Assembly (NCBI RefSeq): GCF_020073745.1
Contig: NZ_JAIRAU010000001.1
Coordinates: 496,001-560,000 of the forward strand
Source: Nannocystis pusilla
GTDB taxonomy: Bacteria; Myxococcota_A; Polyangia; Nannocystales; Nannocystaceae
Direction of reading: 5' to 3'
Length of the DNA: 64,000 nucleotides
The notes under the pieces were generated by a model. That model was not told the origin of the DNA, ran no database searches, and saw nothing but the letters and a program-made list of their open reading frames with translations. The position numbers and the translations under genes are program-made. The first letter of the stretch is position 1, and each line of letters opens with the position of its first letter. Of the stretch, positions 63,365-64,000 are shown one piece after another.

Positions 63365-64000
63365 GTGTCGAGGTTCTTCATCGATCGGCCGATCTTCGCG
63401 ATGGTCCTGGCGATCATCGTCGTGCTGGTGGGCGGGCTGGCGATCACCACCCTGCCGGTCGCGCAGTACCCGGCGATCGCGCCGCCGACGATCTCGGTCA
63501 GCGCGAACTACCCGGGCGGCTCGGCCAAGACGCTCGAGGACACGGTGACCCAGGTCATCGAGCAGCGGATGGTCGGGCTCGACGGGCTGCGCTTCGTGTC
63601 GTCGTCGAGCGACGGCACCGGCTCGGCGCAGCTGACCCTGACCTTCGAGCCGGGGACCGACCCCGACATCGCCCAGGTGCAGGTGCAGAACAAGCTGCAG
63701 CTGGCGATGCCGCAGCTGCCGCAGGAGGTCCAGCGCCAGGGCGTGCGCGTGGTCAAGTCGGCCAGCAACTTCCTGATGATCGCCGGCTTCGTGTCGATGG
63801 ACGGCAGCATGACCCGCAACGACATCGCGGACTACGTGGTGTCGGCGCTGCAGGACCCGATCAGCCGCGTGCGCGGGGTCGGCGACGTGCAGGCGTTCGG
63901 CTCGCAGTACGCGATGCGCGTGTGGCTGAACCCCGACCGGCTGGTGTCGTACAAGCTGACGCCGCTCGACGTGGTGGCGGCGATCCAGGCCCAGAACGCG
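63365..64000 (+). CDS. RND multidrug efflux pump (AcrB type), 3' end outside window
   Basis: The first 212 codons are seen; the gene continues past the edge. The GTG start gives [36 protein letters not shown], the canonical RND N-terminus, followed by [56 protein letters not shown] and the porter domain. Hydrophobe/amphiphile (HAE-1) pump features are present, so drugs, bile-like amphiphiles or solvents are likely cargo. It starts 10 bp after the adaptor stop, in one operon. Confidence 0.95.
   Translation, partial: MSRFFIDRPIFAMVLAIIVVLVGGLAITTLPVAQYPAIAPPTISVSANYPGGSAKTLEDTVTQVIEQRMVGLDGLRFVSSSSDGTGSAQLTLTFEPGTDPDIAQVQVQNKLQLAMPQLPQEVQRQGVRVVKSASNFLMIAGFVSMDGSMTRNDIADYVVSALQDPISRVRGVGDVQAFGSQYAMRVWLNPDRLVSYKLTPLDVVAAIQAQNA

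Overview
The window reads as about 72% GC chromosomal DNA of a myxobacterium, most likely of the Nannocystaceae type. The basis is the high GC3 coding pattern and a run of secreted lipoproteins in which the lipobox cysteine is followed by a Thr/Ser/Pro/Gly-rich linker (genes at 13178, 26610, 41038 and 59386). Typical families also occur: an IgGFc-binding-type protein, TIGR03790, a caspase-like/FGE fusion and TamA/TamB. The taxonomic call is inference from gene content; there is no rRNA in the window. I see no tRNA, rRNA, insertion sequence, prophage or CRISPR array.

Layout. 1-3039: end of a YkgJ-type protein, a membrane protein, a lipoprotein, and the zinc-protease/RimK pair for ribosomal protein S6 modification. 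3561-9458 (minus strand): gyrA, hemL, atpZ, atpI, atpB, atpE. 9829-15289: host-attachment-type protein, aldo/keto reductase, EI24-type membrane protein, secreted phosphatase, and an ArsR/AHSA1 pair. 15553-17976 (minus): queD, a histone deacetylase-like enzyme and a BrkB membrane protein. 18255-25221: the outer-membrane assembly pair tamA-tamB. 25429-30466: CsbD, DUF1328, an IgGFc-like lipoprotein and a caspase/FGE protein. 30544-37238 (minus): a P-loop ATPase followed by two near-identical KefB-type antiporters with tandem USP domains. 37478-44125: a beta-propeller dihaem cytochrome, a broken lipocalin-like gene, a TIGR03790 lipoprotein, an M50 protease and a nitroreductase. 44163-49797: a polysaccharide locus with a heparinase-like enzyme and wecC divergent from wecB-wecA. 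50563-56180: small proteins, a lipoprotein, gap, toxin-antitoxin remnants, a GlcD-type oxidase and erpA. 56581-64000: lipoproteins, a LigD polymerase domain, dusA, and a TetR-regulated RND efflux pump cut by the window end.

The most unusual signal is not a gene. A short palindromic element is scattered through the window, both between genes and inside reading frames. Its half-site is C(A/C)TG(C/T)CC, paired as CMTGYCC-N3-6-GGRCAKG, often with a TTCG or related tetraloop. Copies form hairpins at convergent gene ends (10282, 30494, 54362, 58124, 61113), cover the hemL ribosome-binding region, and occur in tamB, the wecA-like gene, the caspase/FGE gene and others without breaking frame. It behaves like a REP-like or Rickettsia-palindromic-element-like family. 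Because the core unit can be 7+4+7 = 18 nt, frame-neutral residence in genes is possible.

How genes work together: TamA and TamB form one outer-membrane translocation unit. AtpZ/I/B/E supply the membrane part of the ATP synthase, while the b and F1 genes are not here. WecB and WecC make UDP-ManNAc and its uronate, and the WecA-like enzyme starts a lipid-linked glycan. TetR probably represses the divergent efflux operon. The ATPase-antiporter trio looks like one operon for ion or pH stress, with unknown control logic.
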